Source: Methylobacterium marchantiae (GTDB taxonomy: Bacteria > Pseudomonadota > Alphaproteobacteria > Rhizobiales > Beijerinckiaceae). From it: a stretch of 64,000 nucleotides of DNA. Below, piece after piece: positions 1 to 8,475 of the stretch; the stretch's first letter is position 1, and each line of letters opens with the position of its first letter. Both the position numbers and the translations under genes were made by a program. The stretch is from the NCBI RefSeq assembly GCF_022179405.1, contig NZ_BPQT01000030.1, positions 16,283-80,282 of the forward strand, read 5' to 3'. The notes beneath the pieces were generated by a model. The model did not search any database and had not been told where the DNA came from. It saw only the letters and a program-made list of their open reading frames with translations.

Positions 1-133
1 ACGATCATGCGCAGGACGGGGTGTCGGGATCATGCGGGGCGGGCTTCCGGGAGACGGGGACGCGATCCTCTACCAGCCGCCACCGGCGCGCGCACCTCAC
101 GGCCCGGCGCCGTCGGCCGCTCACCTCACGCCG

Positions 134-1069
134 TCATGGTGACGGCAACGGCGTCGGATCGAGCACCTCCACGAGAGAGGACCGGTCTCCCCCGGGCCGG
201 GGGCTGCCGAGAAGGGAATGGATTCGCCCCTCATGGGTCACGGCGCCGAAGCCGTGCCGGGGGTGGCGCAGGCGCGCCAGCGCACGCCAGAGATCCGCAC
301 GCGGATCGTACGCCTCCACCGCATCGAAGGTCTTCGATGCGGATTCCCCGCCGATGACGATCACCTCGCGGCCGAGCACCGTCGAGGCCGCGCCGCTGCG
401 GGGGGTGGGAAGCGGTGCTGCCGCGTTCCAACGGTCGGCGGCGGCATCGTAGACCTCGTTGACCGCGAGGTTGCGGGACGGCTCGCCATCGACGCGTCCG
501 CCCGTGGCGACCAGCTTGCCGTCGACGGCCTGGACCGACAGGTGGTCCCTCGGCGTCGGCAGGGGCGCCGCGCTCGTCCAGGAATCCGTCGCCGGATCGT
601 AGACCTCGTGGGCCGGAGAATTCGCGCGCCCGCTGACACTTCCGCCGACGACATGGATCGCCGTGCCGATGACGGTCGCCCCGCCGGCCGCGCGCGGCGT
701 AGGGAGGTCGCGGCGACGCTCCCAGGCATCGGCCCCGGGATCGTAGACCCAGACCTTTCCGCTCGCCTCCCAGCCGTTCACGTAACCGCCGAACACGTAG
801 ATCCTGCCCCCATAGCCGGCCGCCATGGTGTGATGGACCGGATAAGGAAACGGAGCTCCCTTGGTCCAGGTCTCGCGCGAGGGATCGTAGATCAGAAGCT
901 CGGTGGCTCCGGCAAAATCGCCGATCACGTAGGCCCTACCGTCGATGGCGGCGACGGCCACCTCCGAGCGCTCGGCCGGTGCCGGCCGTCCCGCTCTCCA
1001 GCCGCCGACCTCATGCGCATGGGCGCCGCCGACGACAAGGGCGACTGCGATGGCGAGACCGAATCTCAT
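134..1069 (-). CDS. Exported kelch-repeat beta-propeller protein
   Basis: The predicted 311-residue protein starts with a signal peptide (MRFGLAIAVALVVGGAHA, cleavage after about residue 18). It continues as five to six kelch-like blades with repeated patterns such as YVFGGYVNG, VYDPGADAWERR, HVVGGSVSGR and VYDPATDSWTSAAPLPTPR. Kelch blades fold into beta-propellers used for binding or, in galactose-oxidase relatives, catalysis; no catalytic residues are recognisable here, so the role is unknown. The reading frame is open 40 codons further upstream, but the upstream stretch is arginine-rich and lacks secretion character, so the ATG directly before the signal peptide is preferred. The gene is divergent from the EI24 gene. 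Confidence 0.8.
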   Translation of the reverse strand: MRFGLAIAVALVVGGAHAHEVGGWRAGRPAPAERSEVAVAAIDGRAYVIGDFAGATELLIYDPSRETWTKGAPFPYPVHHTMAAGYGGRIYVFGGYVNGWEASGKVWVYDPGADAWERRRDLPTPRAAGGATVIGTAIHVVGGSVSGRANSPAHEVYDPATDSWTSAAPLPTPRDHLSVQAVDGKLVATGGRVDGEPSRNLAVNEVYDAAADRWNAAAPLPTPRSGAASTVLGREVIVIGGESASKTFDAVEAYDPRADLWRALARLRHPRHGFGAVTHEGRIHSLLGSPRPGGDRSSLVEVLDPTPLPSP

Positions 1070-1260
1070 GGTCGGAAGCTCATGTCGCCGGTGTTCCCAT
1101 GGAGGGGTGCCGGCTGGAAACGCGCGACGGCGGCGAAAAGGTTCGGGCCGTAACCGCCCGCCGGGGTTGCGCCGTGGCGCGCGCGACACCAGAACCCGGT
1201 GCTGACGGCGGGTCCCGCACAGGCGCCCGCTTACAAACGCGGAACAAGGACCCTGGCGCC

Positions 1261-1977
1261 ATGCTCATTCAGGCCGCCTACGCTGCCGCCAGGCAGGTGC
1301 TCTCGCCGCCGCTGCGGGCGATTCTCTGGAAGTCCCTGGCCCTCACCCTCGGGCTTCTCGTCCTGATCTGGGCCGGCCTGACCAAGGCGATCGACTGGTT
1401 CCTGGCGAACCACCACCTCTCGGCGAGCTACCCGTTCCTCGACACGATGGCGGTGTTCTTCGCCGGTGCGGGCCTGTTCATCGGCCTCGCCTACGTCATG
1501 CCGGCGGTCTCGATCCTGGTGGCGGGCTACTTCCTCGACGATGCCGCCGCGATCGTGGAGCGCACCGACTTTCCGGGCGATGCGCCGGGCACCGCGCTGC
1601 CGATCGGCTCGGCGATGCTCTACGCCCTGCGCTTCGCGGGCCTCGCCCTGCTGGTCAACCTCGTCGCGCTGATCCTGTTCTTCGTGCCCGGCGTGAACCT
1701 CGTGGCGTTCTTCCTCGCCAACACCTACCTGCTCGGGCGGGAATATTTCGAGCTCGCCGCCGGGCGCTTCCGGCCGATGCCGGAAGCCGGGGCCATGCGC
1801 CGGCATTTCAGCCTGACCACCATGACGGCCGGCGCCATGCTGGCGGGCCTGATGGTGGTGCCCGTCCTCAACCTGCTGACGCCGCTCTTCGGCATCGCCC
1901 TGATGGTCCATGTCCACAAGGGGCTGAGCCGGAAGCTGGTGCCGGTGGGGGCGGAAGTGCGCAAGCGGTTGGGGTGA
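1261..1977 (+). CDS. EI24 domain (CysZ-like) integral membrane protein
   Basis: A 238-residue protein with several long hydrophobic segments (about residues 20-45, 60-90, 110-150 and 180-215). It shows the EI24/CysZ-family layout: a conserved central block resembling PGVNLVAFFLANTYLLGREYFE and a C-terminal block ending near HVHKGLSRK. CysZ in enterobacteria imports sulfate, but the alphaproteobacterial branch is uncharacterised, so substrate transport is only an inference. The start ATG follows the motif AAGGACC; the longer frame upstream overlaps the divergent kelch-gene promoter region and lacks membrane character. It is convergent with the HEPN-type gene, with 8 bases between the stops. 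Confidence 0.8.
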   Translation: MLIQAAYAAARQVLSPPLRAILWKSLALTLGLLVLIWAGLTKAIDWFLANHHLSASYPFLDTMAVFFAGAGLFIGLAYVMPAVSILVAGYFLDDAAAIVERTDFPGDAPGTALPIGSAMLYALRFAGLALLVNLVALILFFVPGVNLVAFFLANTYLLGREYFELAAGRFRPMPEAGAMRRHFSLTTMTAGAMLAGLMVVPVLNLLTPLFGIALMVHVHKGLSRKLVPVGAEVRKRLG

Positions 1978-1985
1978 GGAAGGGA

Positions 1986-2546
1986 TCACTGGTCCCGCAA
2001 CTTCCCCTTCAGCGAAAGCAACAGGGCCACGGCGTGCTTCGTGTCGCGATCGGCGGCGGAAGCGGCACTTTTCCAGTCCCGTATGGCTCGCCGTACCCGG
2101 CGGTGAAGCTGTCGGGCATCCGTCGCGCTCAGAGGTTCGCTCAGATTATAGTCAGCGTCTTCCCGTTTCGCTTTCGCATCGAGATACGCGGTCGCCAACT
2201 GTTGAACGAAGGCTGGTGTGGAAATCGGACCCGCAGCCGTAGCCGGCAATCGAAACAGATCTTCGACGGATTTCTCAATAGTTGCGCCCTTCAGCTTTCC
2301 GTAAGTGATGGTCAATCCCGTATGGGAGAGCGTACGAACAAACAGCCTCCGTCTTTGACGAAGTTCGTTGCTCGTACCGATCAGTCTCAGGGCGGCTTCG
2401 TCGAGACTGAAATGGAAAATCGCATAATAGGACGTCGAAATACTTCTGCGTACGCAGGCGGATTTGAGTGGGCCTTTCTGACCCGTGCGCCGTGCGTGCA
2501 ACCGCGCGGCAGCCCGCAACAGATCGTCGGAAAAGTTGGACATCAA
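1986..2546 (-). CDS. HEPN/UPF0332-like protein
   Basis: A 186-residue protein. Residues 33-46 (RRSISTSYYAIFHF) match the N-terminal helix signature of UPF0332/HEPN proteins (R..YYA.FH). A later SHTGL (about residue 74) and an R.DADY stretch followed by a helical C-terminus match the rest of that family. HEPN proteins are often RNA-targeting toxins or nucleotidyltransferase partners. The canonical RX4-6H nuclease motif is not evident, so catalytic activity is uncertain. The start codon overlaps the stop of the upstream 90-residue gene (ATGA), so the two are probably translationally coupled. Base composition is visibly less GC-rich than the flanks, which suggests horizontal acquisition. Confidence 0.7.
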   Translation of the reverse strand: MMSNFSDDLLRAAARLHARRTGQKGPLKSACVRRSISTSYYAIFHFSLDEAALRLIGTSNELRQRRRLFVRTLSHTGLTITYGKLKGATIEKSVEDLFRLPATAAGPISTPAFVQQLATAYLDAKAKREDADYNLSEPLSATDARQLHRRVRRAIRDWKSAASAADRDTKHAVALLLSLKGKLRDQ

Positions 2547-2815
2547 GGCTCGGAGAAACGAACGCTGGGAAAACGGTCATCCTTCTTGGAAATCTCTCCC
2601 TCGATGGAGGATGTGATCGTATCGACATCATCTTCCGAGAGCTCGTCCAAGTTTTTAAAATGAATGAGAATTCTCAGAAATTCGCCTTCGTCGTCGTAAT
2701 TGCTGGCTTCGACGTCGACTCCGTTGAGTGCCTTTGCGAATGGTGACGAGCCGACAATCTTCCTTACGAGTGTCGCGACATCACTTGGGTTCGCATGTTT
2801 CAGGTCGGCTTTCAT
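2543..2815 (-). CDS. Small acidic protein, putative partner/antitoxin of the HEPN protein
   Basis: A 90-residue acidic protein that I do not recognise. It has a mixed alpha/beta look: a charged N-terminal helix, a strand-like stretch EFLRILIHF at about residues 45-53, and an acidic helix LDELSEDDVDTITSSIEGEI. It is the first gene of a two-gene unit; its stop overlaps the start of the HEPN/UPF0332 gene by four bases. Small acidic proteins upstream of HEPN genes are commonly antitoxins, but no DNA-binding or nucleotidyltransferase motif is visible, so that role is an inference from position. Its composition is as atypical as that of its partner. Confidence 0.6.
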   Translation of the reverse strand: MKADLKHANPSDVATLVRKIVGSSPFAKALNGVDVEASNYDDEGEFLRILIHFKNLDELSEDDVDTITSSIEGEISKKDDRFPSVRFSEP

Positions 2816-2909
2816 CCATATCAGAGATTAAAGCCCATAGGTTTGATCTCCGGAGCACGCATTTCAACGTCAACGCATGCAAGACGTTATCGCGGATACG
2901 AAACTCGAT

Positions 2910-4088
2910 CTAACCGCGCGTCCCCCACCGCACGCCCATCCGGCTCGGGGCCGCCGCATCGGGGCCGACAGGAGGACCGCTGCGGGTCGGAGCGGCCGGA
3001 GGTGGGGTGGCGGCGGTCTCCCGCTCGACCTCGAGGACCGTTTCCTTGGTGAACTGGCCGGCCTTGCGGAAGGTCCAGAGATAGCCCGGCACGATGGCGG
3101 CCATGGCGGACGGAAGGATGCCGAGGCCGTCCAGCGTGCGGCCTTCCGCCTTGGCGGCTTCCGAGACCACGTTGTCCGTCTGGAGCAGGGTCACCTGGTC
3201 GCGCGTGAGCTTGAGGCTGTCCGGCAGCAGGCCGAGGCTCAGCGTGTCGATCGTCTCGATCACGCGGGCCTGCAGCATGGCGAGGGGCTTCGGCAGGTCG
3301 ACCACGAGGCGCCGGCGCATGGTGGTCTTGAGCATGTAGCGGACGAGGGCGTCGAGGGTCTCGACCTCGGGCCCGCCGAGTTCGTAGACCCGACCGGCCT
3401 CGGCCTGCCCGTCCACCGCACGGGCGACCGCCTCGGCCACGTCTCCGACGAAGACCGGCTGGAAGCGCGTCCCGGCTCCGGCCAGCGGCAGGACCGGCAG
3501 AAGGCGGGCGAGCGACGCGAAGCGGTTGAAGAAGCTGTCGCCGGGGCCGAAGACCAGGGAGGGGCGAAGGATCACCGATCGAGGCTGGGCCGCGAGGACG
3601 TTCGCCTCGCCCAGCGCCTTCGAACGGGCGTACTGAGATTCGGAAGTCTCGTCCGCCCCGATCGCAGAGACATGGACGACCGGAGCGCCGACGCTGGCGG
3701 CCGCCCGCGCGATCTCGCCCGCGCCCTCGGCCTGGAGGCGCAGGAAGCTCTGCTTGCCGCTCTCCTGCAGGATGCCGACGAGGTTCACCACCACATCGGC
3801 GCCCTCCACCGCCCGGGCGATGGAATCGGGATAGCGCAGGTTCGCTTGGACGGCGATGATCTGCCCGACCTTGCCGAGCGGCTGCAGGAAGAGCGCGAGG
3901 TCCGGGCGGCGGACGGCGACGCGGATGCGATAGCCGCGCTTGGCCAGCGCGCGCACTACGTGACGCCCGAGAAAGCCGGAGCCGCCGAAGACGGTGACGA
4001 GCTGCGACGACGGCCTCGGCAGGGCAGGGCCGGCGGCCGGAGAGGTCGAAGCGTCGAAGCCGGTCATCGCCTGGTTCTCACCTGTCAT
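2910..4088 (-). CDS. NDUFA9-like NAD(P)-binding protein (atypical SDR)
   Basis: A 392-residue member of the atypical extended SDR family related to mitochondrial complex I subunit NDUFA9. The Rossmann dinucleotide motif GGSGFLG lies at residues 35-41, and a YxxxK pair (YARSK) at 153-157. The central region (PSLVFGPGDSFFNRFA; FQPVFVGDVAEA) is typical of the complex I NDUFA9-subunit group of alphaproteobacteria. The proline-rich C-terminal 35 residues look disordered. Likely role: a membrane- or quinone-associated NAD(P)H-binding protein; enzymatic activity is unproven. An alternative start lies at 4067, still before the Rossmann fold. Confidence 0.85.
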   Translation of the reverse strand: MTGENQAMTGFDASTSPAAGPALPRPSSQLVTVFGGSGFLGRHVVRALAKRGYRIRVAVRRPDLALFLQPLGKVGQIIAVQANLRYPDSIARAVEGADVVVNLVGILQESGKQSFLRLQAEGAGEIARAAASVGAPVVHVSAIGADETSESQYARSKALGEANVLAAQPRSVILRPSLVFGPGDSFFNRFASLARLLPVLPLAGAGTRFQPVFVGDVAEAVARAVDGQAEAGRVYELGGPEVETLDALVRYMLKTTMRRRLVVDLPKPLAMLQARVIETIDTLSLGLLPDSLKLTRDQVTLLQTDNVVSEAAKAEGRTLDGLGILPSAMAAIVPGYLWTFRKAGQFTKETVLEVERETAATPPPAAPTRSGPPVGPDAAAPSRMGVRWGTRG

Positions 4089-4524
4089 CCGAAACGCCGC
4101 GCCGTGCCCCGTCCGGGCCCGCGCGACCCTCCGTCAGTCACCACTGAATGCGGGGATTACCATCGCTCGCGCATCGATAGCTAGGGCCGTCTGCCGCTCT
4201 GCGGGAGGCTCCGGCGAACATGAAACGCCCTCGTCCTGGAAAACCTCGCGGACCGGCCCTCCCGAGATGCCCCGCTATCGCCGGTGCCGGTCCTGTCGGA
4301 ACACGATCTTCTCGTCCGAGCCCCGTTCGCCGGAAGATTGTCCCGGCATGATCAAAGAAAAAGTATTTCTCTTCCTTTGACTATGGCCTGTCTTCGTAAG
4401 ACATTCTTCGCACCAAGTTCACAACGCAAGCAAGTCTTCATGGTCTGCTTGGGTTCATAATGTATACACTTGCGGTCGCAACATCGATCGGGCCGCATGA
4501 TCTCTCGAATTCGCGGATGGATGC
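4089..4524. promoter_or_regulatory. Intergenic control region upstream of sfnG
   Basis: 436 bases between two divergent genes, with no convincing reading frame. The half nearest sfnG (about 4340-4480) is clearly AT-richer than the surroundings, as expected for a promoter. It contains a perfect palindrome GTCTTcgtAAGAC (4390-4402) and the short palindrome TGTATACA (4461-4468). Either could be an operator for a sulfur-starvation regulator. I found no clear sigma-54 (-24/-12) element, although sfn genes of pseudomonads use sigma-54. Confidence 0.4.
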
Positions 4525-5634
4525 ATGACTCGCCCGAACCACAACGGCCTTGAGCCGATCCGTTTCGCCTATTGGGTGCCGAACGTGTCAGGTGGCCTCG
4601 TCATCAGCAAGATCGAGCAGCGCACGAGCTGGGATGCCGACTATAACCGCAAGCTCGCCCAGATCGCGGAGGAGGCCGGGTTCGACTACGCCCTGACCCA
4701 GATCCGCTTCACCGCCGGCTACGGCGCCGAGTACCAGCACGAATCGGTGGCGTTCAGCCACGCGCTGCTGGCCGCCACATCGACGATCAAGGTCATCGCC
4801 GCGCTCCTGCCCGGACCGTGGAACCCGACCATCGCCGCCAAGCAGATCGCCACGATCAGCCAGCTCACCAACGGGCGCATCGCCATCAACGTCGTGTCGG
4901 GCTGGTTCTCGGGCGAGTTCCGCGCCATCGGCGAGCCCTGGCTCGACCATGACGAGCGCTACCGCCGCTCGGAGGAGTTCATCCGTGCGCTTCGCGGGAT
5001 CTGGACCCAGGACGATTTCAGCTTCCGCGGCGATTTTTACCGCTACACCAACTACACCCTGAAGCCGAAGCCGGCCGACCCGCAGCCGGAGATCTTCCAG
5101 GGCGGCTCGTCGCGCGCGGCGCGGGACATGGCGGCGCGTGTGTCCGACTGGTACTTCACCAACGGCAACACCCCGGAGGGCATCCGGGCCCAGGTGGACG
5201 ACATCCAGGCCAAGGCCGCGGCCAACGGGCATTCGGTCAAGGTCGGCGTCAACGCCTTCGTCATCGCCCGCGACACCGAGGAGGAGGCGCGCGCCGTCCT
5301 CCAGGAGATCATCGACAACGCCGATCCGGATGCGGTGAAGGCCTTCGGCCACGAGGTGAAGAATGCCGGCAAGGCCTCACCGGAAGGGGAGGGGAACTGG
5401 GCGAAATCGAGCTTCGAGGACCTCGTCCAGTACAATGACGGCTTCAAGACCAACCTCATCGGCACGCCCGACCAGATCGCCGAGCGCATCGTCGCCCTGA
5501 AGGATGCCGGTGTCGATCTCGCGCTCCTCGCCTTCCTGCATTTCCAGGAGGAGGTCGCCTATTTTGGCGCCCACATCATCCCGAAGGTGAGGGCTCTGGA
5601 GGCCGCGCGCGAGCGCCGGGCCGAGGCGGCATGA
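4525..5634 (+). CDS. sfnG: FMNH2-dependent dimethylsulfone monooxygenase, SfnG-like
   Basis: A 369-residue luciferase-like TIM-barrel flavin monooxygenase. The N-terminal FAYWVPNVSGGLVISKIEQR, the middle INVVSGWFSGEFRAIGEPWLDHDERYRRSEEFI, and the later PEIFQGGSSRAARDMAA and LIGTPDQIAERI are characteristic of the SfnG/SsuD branch. Known SfnG enzymes convert dimethylsulfone to methanesulfinate with reduced flavin, releasing sulfur under sulfate limitation. In a methylotroph this could also feed C1 metabolism. The downstream sfnB-like gene on the same strand supports the assignment. Related sulfonate monooxygenases (SsuD, MsuD) are the main alternative. Cytoplasmic; no separate flavin reductase is encoded nearby. 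Confidence 0.85.
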   Translation: MTRPNHNGLEPIRFAYWVPNVSGGLVISKIEQRTSWDADYNRKLAQIAEEAGFDYALTQIRFTAGYGAEYQHESVAFSHALLAATSTIKVIAALLPGPWNPTIAAKQIATISQLTNGRIAINVVSGWFSGEFRAIGEPWLDHDERYRRSEEFIRALRGIWTQDDFSFRGDFYRYTNYTLKPKPADPQPEIFQGGSSRAARDMAARVSDWYFTNGNTPEGIRAQVDDIQAKAAANGHSVKVGVNAFVIARDTEEEARAVLQEIIDNADPDAVKAFGHEVKNAGKASPEGEGNWAKSSFEDLVQYNDGFKTNLIGTPDQIAERIVALKDAGVDLALLAFLHFQEEVAYFGAHIIPKVRALEAARERRAEAA

Positions 5635-5676
5635 GGCGCCTTGCGGGCGCCGACACGCACGGTTGCATTCACGTCA

Positions 5677-5780
5677 TTCCGGGGCCGCGAAGCGGAGCCC
5701 GGAATCCAGACCCATAGGTCGTTCTCCAGTCTTCACCCGATGCGGTTCTGGATTCCGGGTTCGCCTGTGGCGCCCCGGAA
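5677..5780. repeat. Nested palindromic intergenic element between sfnG and sfnB
   Basis: Two nested inverted repeats. The outer 9-base arms are TTCCGGGGC (5677-5685) and GCCCCGGAA (5772-5780). The inner 13-base arms are CCCGGAATCCAGA (5698-5710) and TCTGGATTCCGGG (5747-5759). All pairings are exact. The element would form a long hairpin in the sfnG-sfnB transcript. This type of GTCATTCCGGGG...CCGGAATCCAGA sequence looks like the dispersed intergenic palindromes common in Rhizobiales. The sequence differs from the elements at 31559 and 48300. Confidence 0.8.
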
Positions 5781-5841
5781 AGACGGAGACGCGCGATGTG
5801 AAGCGGCCTGTCGGCGAGAACCAGCCATAGGAGAGTCCCTC

Positions 5842-7092
5842 ATGAACATCGCCGTCAGCGCCCAGTCGCTCGAATCCGCCAGGGGCGCTCCGCCGGTTCC
5901 CCGGCCGACCTCGCCCGCCCACGTCATCCGCGACGACGAGGAGGCGATCCGGGTCGCGCATGCCCTCGCCAAGACGTTTCGCGAGGGCGCGTCCGAGCGC
6001 GATTCCACCAACCGGCGGCCCTATGCCGAGCTTGATGCGTTCTCGCAGAGCGGATTGTGGTCGATCAACGTGCCGAAGGCCTTCGGCGGCCCGGAAGTCT
6101 CCTACAAAACCCTGGCCCAGGTGGTCGCCATCGTCTCGGCGGCCGATCCGTCGATCGGGCAGATCTCGCAGAACCATCTCGGCATCGTCGCGGCGATCCG
6201 CACGGTCTCGGACCCCGAGCAGCAGGCGCTGCTGTTCGGCGAGGTCCTGAAGGGCATCCGCTTCGGCAACGCCTTCTCCGAGATCGGCACGCCGCGCGCC
6301 ACCGACTTCAAGACCCATTTCGTCGATGACGGCGACCACGTCATCGTGCGCGGCAAGAAGTTCTATTCCACCGGCGCGCTCCTCGCCCATCTCGTCCCCA
6401 TCGTGGCCCTCGATGGCGAGGGCCGCGCCTGGTACGCCATCGCCGACCGGCGCGCCCCGGGGCTCATCGTCATCGACGACTGGTCGGCCTTCGGCCAGCG
6501 GACCACGGCGAGCGGCACCGTCATCATCGACGAGGTGCGGGTGCCCAAGACCCATCTGGTCCCAGCCTGGAAGGGCTACGAGCATCCGCGCTCGGACGGC
6601 GCCGTCTTCCAGATCATCCAGGCGGCGGTGGATGCCGGCATCGCCAGGGAGGCCATCGACGACACAGTGGCCTTCGTCCGCACCAAGACCCGCCCCTGGG
6701 TCGATAGCGGCCAGGACCGCGCCTCCGACGACCCCTACACGATCCAGGCGATCGGCGAATTGACGATCCGCCTCCATGCCGCCGAAGCCATCCTCGACCG
6801 GGCCGGCCTCGCCCTCGACGAGGCGGTGGCCAATCCGAGCGCGGAAACGGTCGCCGCCGCCCAGCTCGCCGTCGCCGAATCGAAGGTGCTCACCACCGAG
6901 ATCGCGGTGCTGGCGAGCAGCAAGCTGTTCGAGCTCGCCGGCACCCGCTCGACCCTGGCCGAGAGCAATCTCGACCGGCACTGGCGCAACGCCCGCACCC
7001 ACACGCTCCACGACCCGGTGCGCTGGAAATACGCGATCATCGGCAACCATGCGCTGAACGGGGTCAACCCGCCGTTCCACGCCTGGAGCTGA
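5842..7092 (+). CDS. sfnB: SfnB-family sulfur-acquisition oxidoreductase
   Basis: A 416-residue flavoprotein with the acyl-CoA dehydrogenase fold (N-terminal helical, middle beta, C-terminal helical domains). The SfnB/DszC group signatures are seen in the N-terminal LWSINVPKAFGGPEVSY, SAADPSIGQISQNHLG and in KKFYSTGALLAH. This group includes FMNH2-dependent desulfurising monooxygenases and SfnB, which is induced during growth on sulfones. The start ATG lies 6 bases behind TAGGAG (5828-5833); the frame remains open upstream only through the palindromic element. It probably works with SfnG in releasing sulfur from organosulfur compounds; the exact substrate is unknown. Confidence 0.85.
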   Translation: MNIAVSAQSLESARGAPPVPRPTSPAHVIRDDEEAIRVAHALAKTFREGASERDSTNRRPYAELDAFSQSGLWSINVPKAFGGPEVSYKTLAQVVAIVSAADPSIGQISQNHLGIVAAIRTVSDPEQQALLFGEVLKGIRFGNAFSEIGTPRATDFKTHFVDDGDHVIVRGKKFYSTGALLAHLVPIVALDGEGRAWYAIADRRAPGLIVIDDWSAFGQRTTASGTVIIDEVRVPKTHLVPAWKGYEHPRSDGAVFQIIQAAVDAGIAREAIDDTVAFVRTKTRPWVDSGQDRASDDPYTIQAIGELTIRLHAAEAILDRAGLALDEAVANPSAETVAAAQLAVAESKVLTTEIAVLASSKLFELAGTRSTLAESNLDRHWRNARTHTLHDPVRWKYAIIGNHALNGVNPPFHAWS

Positions 7093-7130
7093 CGGTCCCC
7101 AGCAGCGCGAAAATCGGCTAGAGGGCGGGC

Positions 7131-8474
7131 ATGACATCTGCCCCCCTCGTTCGCTTCGCGCCGTCGCCCACCGGCTACCTCCATATCGGCAATGCCCGTC
7201 CGGCGCTGCTGAACGCCTTGTTCGCGCGGGCGCGGGGCGGGCGCTTCCTGCTGCGGCTCGACGATACCGACCGGGAGCGCTCGACCGAGGAATTCGCGAA
7301 GGCCATCGAGGAGGACCTTGCCTGGCTCGGGATCGTGCCGGATCTCTTCGCCCGGCAGTCGGACCGCTGCGCCATCCACGACGCAGCGGCCGAGCGGCTG
7401 AAGGCGGCGGGCCGGCTCTACCCCTGCTACGAGACCCAGGACGAGTTGGAGCGCCGTCGCCGGCGCCAGCTCGGCCGCGGCCAGCCGCCGATCTACGACC
7501 GGGCGGCGCTCGGCCTCACCGTCGACGAGCGCGCGGCGCTGGAGGCCGAAGGGCGAACCCCGCATTGGCGGTTCAAGCTCGATCATCGCAGCGTCGCCTG
7601 GGACGACCTCGTGCGCGGCGAGGCGCATGTCGATTGCGCCTCGCTTTCCGACCCGGTGCTGATCCGCGCCGACGGCAGCTACCTCTACACGCTGCCCTCC
7701 GTGGTTGACGATGCCGAGATGGGCATCACCCACGTCATCCGCGGCGAGGACCACGTCACCAATACCGGCGTGCAGATCCAGATCTTCGAGGCCCTGGGGC
7801 AGACGGTGCCGGTCTTCGGCCACCACAACCTCCTCACCACGGCCGATGGCGAGGGCCTGTCGAAGCGGCTCGGCCACCTCTCCCTCCGTGGCCTGCGCGA
7901 GGCCGGCTACGAACCCGGCGCCGTGCGCTCCCTCGCCGTGCTCACCGGCTCGGCCGAGGCGGTGCGGGCGGTCGATTCCCTGGACGAACTCGCCGGCCTC
8001 GTGGACCTCGCCCATATCTCGCGGGCGCCGGCCAAGTTCGATCCGCATGAGCTCGACGGGCTCAACGCCCGCCTGATCCACGCCATGCCCTACGAGGCGG
8101 CGCGTGGGCGCCTGCTGGCCATGGGCATCCCGGAGGAGCGCGCGCAGGCGTTCTGGACGGTGATCCAGCCCAATCTCACCAAGGTCGGGGATGCCGCCGA
8201 ATGGTGGCGGATCGTGGCCGGCGACGTGACGCCCGTCATCGCCGATGCCGGCTTCATCCATGCCGCGTCGGAGGTGCTGCCGCCCGAGCCCTGGGACGGC
8301 CAGACCTGGAAGGCCTGGACCAACGCGGTGAAGGAGAAGACCGGCGCCAAGGGCAAGGCGCTGTTCATGCCGCTCCGCCTTGCCTTGACCGGGCTGGAAC
8401 ACGGGCCGGACCTGTCGGGCCTTCTGCCGCTCATCGGGCGCGAGACGGTGGTGGCGCGGCTCGCCGCCGCCTGA
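7131..8474 (+). CDS. gltX: Glutamate--tRNA ligase
   Basis: A 447-residue class I aminoacyl-tRNA synthetase. The HIGH-type motif HIGN lies at residues 18-21 inside [14 protein letters not shown]. The LLRLDDTD and [10 protein letters not shown] blocks are typical of GluRS, and the KMSKS-equivalent LSKR lies at 243-246. The C-terminal anticodon-binding domain is of normal length. Many alphaproteobacteria have two GltX copies, one of which serves tRNA-Gln for the GatCAB route; which copy this is cannot be told here. It stops two bases before the convergent LysR gene stop, with no terminator between them. Confidence 0.95.
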   Translation: MTSAPLVRFAPSPTGYLHIGNARPALLNALFARARGGRFLLRLDDTDRERSTEEFAKAIEEDLAWLGIVPDLFARQSDRCAIHDAAAERLKAAGRLYPCYETQDELERRRRRQLGRGQPPIYDRAALGLTVDERAALEAEGRTPHWRFKLDHRSVAWDDLVRGEAHVDCASLSDPVLIRADGSYLYTLPSVVDDAEMGITHVIRGEDHVTNTGVQIQIFEALGQTVPVFGHHNLLTTADGEGLSKRLGHLSLRGLREAGYEPGAVRSLAVLTGSAEAVRAVDSLDELAGLVDLAHISRAPAKFDPHELDGLNARLIHAMPYEAARGRLLAMGIPEERAQAFWTVIQPNLTKVGDAAEWWRIVAGDVTPVIADAGFIHAASEVLPPEPWDGQTWKAWTNAVKEKTGAKGKALFMPLRLALTGLEHGPDLSGLLPLIGRETVVARLAAA

Positions 8475-8475
8475 A

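Noticed and set aside
7-452. Plus-strand frames at the left edge overlapping the kelch gene
   Set aside because: Arg/Pro-rich shadow translations without motifs; the minus-strand kelch frame with signal peptide explains the region. Bases 1-133 show nothing supportable.
1231-1989. Minus-strand frame opposite the EI24 gene
   Set aside because: His/Arg/Gln-rich antisense shadow of a clearly membrane-spanning protein.
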